Positions 7,246-8,119 of a stretch of DNA of 8,119 nucleotides are shown piece after piece. Location of the stretch: NCBI GenBank assembly GCA_026993705.1, contig JALWSJ010000075.1, positions 1 through 8,119 on the forward strand, given 5' to 3'. Both the position numbers and the translations under genes were made by a program. Each line of letters begins with the position of its first letter. Within the stretch, counting starts at the first letter, position 1. This DNA is from Flavobacteriales bacterium. Its GTDB lineage: Bacteria; Bacteroidota; Bacteroidia; Flavobacteriales_D; Parvicellaceae. A model generated the notes under the pieces. The model was not told where the DNA came from. It saw only the letters and a program-made list of their open reading frames with translations, and did no database searches.

Positions 7246-7348
7246 TATTAAGCGACTGTGAAAAACAGTTGAGTTTTTGAGCTAACGTAAAAACATTGAC
7301 GATTTTATAATTATCTGATTATCAGTGTTATATTTTTACGTTAGGGAT
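7246..7348. other. 103-bp interruption in element copy 2, bounded by direct repeats
   Basis: CGTTAGGGAT occurs at 7236-7245 and again at 7339-7348, exactly 103 bp apart, so block C's end is duplicated around 93 bp of other sequence (7246-7338). Copy 1 runs from block C straight into the tail without this stretch. The arrangement resembles an insertion with target duplication, or a partial second element recombined onto the first. The 93 bp is A/T-rich, has no ORF and shows no convincing terminal inverted repeats. Confidence 0.6.
7282..7344. repeat. 12-bp perfect inverted repeat within the interruption
   Basis: CTAACGTAAAAA (7282-7293) and TTTTTACGTTAG (7333-7344) are perfect inverted copies 39 bp apart. 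Pairing can continue inward, with ACATTGA (7293-7299) against TCAGTGT after a small bulge. The right arm overlaps the end of block C, so the left arm is an inverted, third occurrence of the CTAACGT motif. Confidence 0.7.
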
Positions 7349-7360
7349 AGGAACGGCATC

Positions 7361-7392
7361 CTTTTGCTCTCCCTCCTTTTGGAGGGCAAAAG
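7361..7392 (-). repeat. Second hairpin of element copy 2
   Basis: CTTTTG (7361-7366) pairs with CAAAAG (7387-7392), and CCCTCC (7371-7376) with GGAGGG (7381-7386), around a TTTT loop with a 4-nt bulge on one side. It fills the variable space between blocks B and C and shares no evident sequence with the hairpin at the same place in copy 1. Confidence 0.7.
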
Positions 7393-7410
7393 ATATAGTG
7401 GATAGCCCGA

Positions 7411-7467
7411 CCCTAAAAACAAAAAAGAGCGTTTCCTGAAAGGATATGCTCTTTTTTGTTTTTAGGG
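7411..7467 (-). terminator. Perfect 20-bp hairpin after the CoA-transferase gene, likely terminator/3' end structure
   Basis: Bases 7411-7430 and 7448-7467 are perfect inverted repeats of 20 nt with a 17-nt loop. The outer base pairs belong to the conserved blocks A (CCC) and B (GGG). The stem begins about 20 nt beyond the stop of the minus-strand CoA-transferase gene and carries A/T runs on its arms, so it is well placed to end or protect that mRNA. No T-run follows directly (block B does), so a simple intrinsic terminator is not certain. Confidence 0.5.
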
Positions 7468-7486
7468 GAACGCCCAAAATCTCGAG

Positions 7487-8119
7487 TTAAAACTTCATTT
7501 CAGGAATTTCTCCTTCGATGATTAGTTTGCCTTCTGTTGCTTTTTGTATTTCTTCTACGCTTACGCCCGGTGCTCTTTCGATTAGTTTAAATCCGCCTTC
7601 GGGAAGGACTTCTAATACAGCCAAATTTGTAACTATTTTTTTGACGCAGTTTACTCCTGTTAGTGGTAGAGTGCATTTTTTTAATAGTTTGCTTTCTCCT
7701 CTTTTGTTGGTGTGCATCATGGCTACAATGATGTTGTCGGCACTGGCTACTAAATCCATCGCTCCGCCCATGCCTTTGACCATTTTTCCGGGGATTTTCC
7801 AATTGGCTATATCTCCGTTTTCTGCGACTTCCATTGCTCCAAGTACCGTTAATTGGACGTGCTGTCCTCTTATCATGGCAAAACTGGTTGCCGAATCAAA
7901 GAAAGAGGCTCCGGGAAGGGCTGTAATGGTTTGTTTTCCGGCGTTGATTAGGTCGGCATCGACTTCGTCTTCGGTAGGGAAGGTCCCCATGCCTAATATT
8001 CCGTTTTCAGATTGAAATTCTACTTCGATTCCTTCGGGAATATAATTAGCTACCAAGGTGGGAATTCCTATGCCTAAGTTTACGTACCAACCGTCTTGTA
8101 GTTCTTGTGCTATGCGTTG
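7487..8119 (-). CDS. scoB: 3-oxoacid/acetate CoA-transferase subunit B, 5' partial
   Basis: The frame is open to the right edge, giving 210 residues. Full subunits have about 215-220, so only the first few residues are missing and the TTG at 8054-8056 is internal. The visible start 'QRIAQELQDGWYVNLGIGIPTLVANYIPEG' (1-30) is the typical N-terminal part of the family. The catalytic glutamate is E38 in 'SENGILGMG', the residue that forms the glutamyl-CoA thioester. 'NAGKQTITALPGASFFDSATSFAMIRG' and 'NWKIPGKMVKGMGGAMDLV' follow as expected. The B subunit works with subunit A to move CoA from succinyl-CoA or acetyl-CoA to acetoacetate or another 3-oxoacid; the A gene would be expected just beyond the right edge. 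The exact donor/acceptor pair cannot be told, so atoA is an alternative symbol. It is followed after 11 nt by repeat element 2. Confidence 0.94.
   Translation of the reverse strand, partial: QRIAQELQDGWYVNLGIGIPTLVANYIPEGIEVEFQSENGILGMGTFPTEDEVDADLINAGKQTITALPGASFFDSATSFAMIRGQHVQLTVLGAMEVAENGDIANWKIPGKMVKGMGGAMDLVASADNIIVAMMHTNKRGESKLLKKCTLPLTGVNCVKKIVTNLAVLEVLPEGGFKLIERAPGVSVEEIQKATEGKLIIEGEIPEMKF

Larger units (their letters stand above)
7179..7475 (-). repeat. Structured repeat element, copy 2, inverted and interrupted
   Basis: Read on the minus strand, block A GGGCGTTCCC (7475-7466) is followed by a perfect hairpin, block B GGTCGGGCTATC (7412-7401), a second hairpin, and block C GCCGTTCCTATCCCTAACGT (7357-7338). 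A second copy of the end of block C (ATCCCTAACGC, 7245-7235) occurs further on. It is followed by the same tail as copy 1: AGTGCA (7224-7219), AGAAAGTG (7217-7210) and CTTAGAC (7198-7192). The distance from the start of AGTGCA to the end of CTTAGAC is 33 nt in both copies. Block A begins 11 nt after the stop of the CoA-transferase gene, so orientation relative to the preceding gene is the same as in copy 1. The part between the two block C ends is annotated separately. Confidence 0.85.

Noticed and set aside
7255..7269. Small hairpin ACTGT-GAAAA-ACAGT as a separate regulatory site
   Set aside because: A five-base stem in A/T-rich DNA is easily found by chance and has no gene placed to use it.
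7236..7348. CRISPR array or tandem repeat
   Set aside because: CGTTAGGGAT occurs only twice here in direct orientation and is explained as the duplicated end of the repeat element; there is no regular repeat-spacer series.
7338..7475. Integron attC-like site, because of the GTTAGGG and AACGCCC ends
   Set aside because: The ends do not fit RYYYAAC/GTTRRRY (the last base is G instead of a pyrimidine), there is no integrase or cassette array, and the blocks are repeated as a dispersed element.
7518..8015. 165-codon open frame on the plus strand opposite the CoA-transferase gene
   Set aside because: It is antisense to a clearly conserved enzyme gene, has no recognisable product, and is explained by the codon pattern of the real gene.

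Overview
The window is A+T-rich and reads as chromosomal DNA of a member of the Bacteroidota (Flavobacteriia or a relative). Three things suggest this: the protein types (an overlapping folK-deoxynucleoside kinase pair, a large beta-propeller-like protein, a short-lipobox lipoprotein), A-rich leaders without Shine-Dalgarno sequences, and candidate promoters of the TAnnTTTG type. This is a judgement from sequence alone.

Layout: (1) 2-2329 (+), the 3' part of a large protein with a C-terminal propeller/FG-GAP-like half, open at the left edge. (2) 2338-2544, a structured repeat element starting 8 nt after that stop codon. (3) 2566-3882 (-), a UbiB/ABC1-family atypical kinase. (4) 3883-4063, a divergent promoter region. 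(5) 4064-5842 (+), a lipoprotein solute-binding protein of the oligopeptide/dipeptide (SBP_bac_5) family with no transporter genes beside it. (6) 5850-6972 (-), an overlapping folK-dnk pair, converging on gene 5 with a 7-nt gap. (7) 6973-7486, 514 bp without a gene: the folK promoter region, then a second, inverted and interrupted copy of the repeat element. (8) 7487-8119 (-), subunit B of a 3-oxoacid/acetate CoA-transferase, open at the right edge.

The genes are mostly housekeeping and do not form one pathway: folate synthesis and nucleoside salvage (folK-dnk), CoA transfer, peptide binding, and a quinone/lipid-linked kinase-like protein.

The most interesting content is the repeat family. 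Both copies have three conserved blocks, GGGCGTTCCC / GGTCGGGCTATC / GCCGTTC(C)TATCCCTAACGT, separated by two hairpins. The hairpin sequences are unrelated between copies, but the pairing is kept. A further conserved tail of about 55 nt follows block C. Both copies sit in the same orientation immediately after a stop codon. In the right-hand copy the tail is split from block C by about 103 bp bounded by a duplicated CGTTAGGGAT, which looks like an insertion or a partial second copy.
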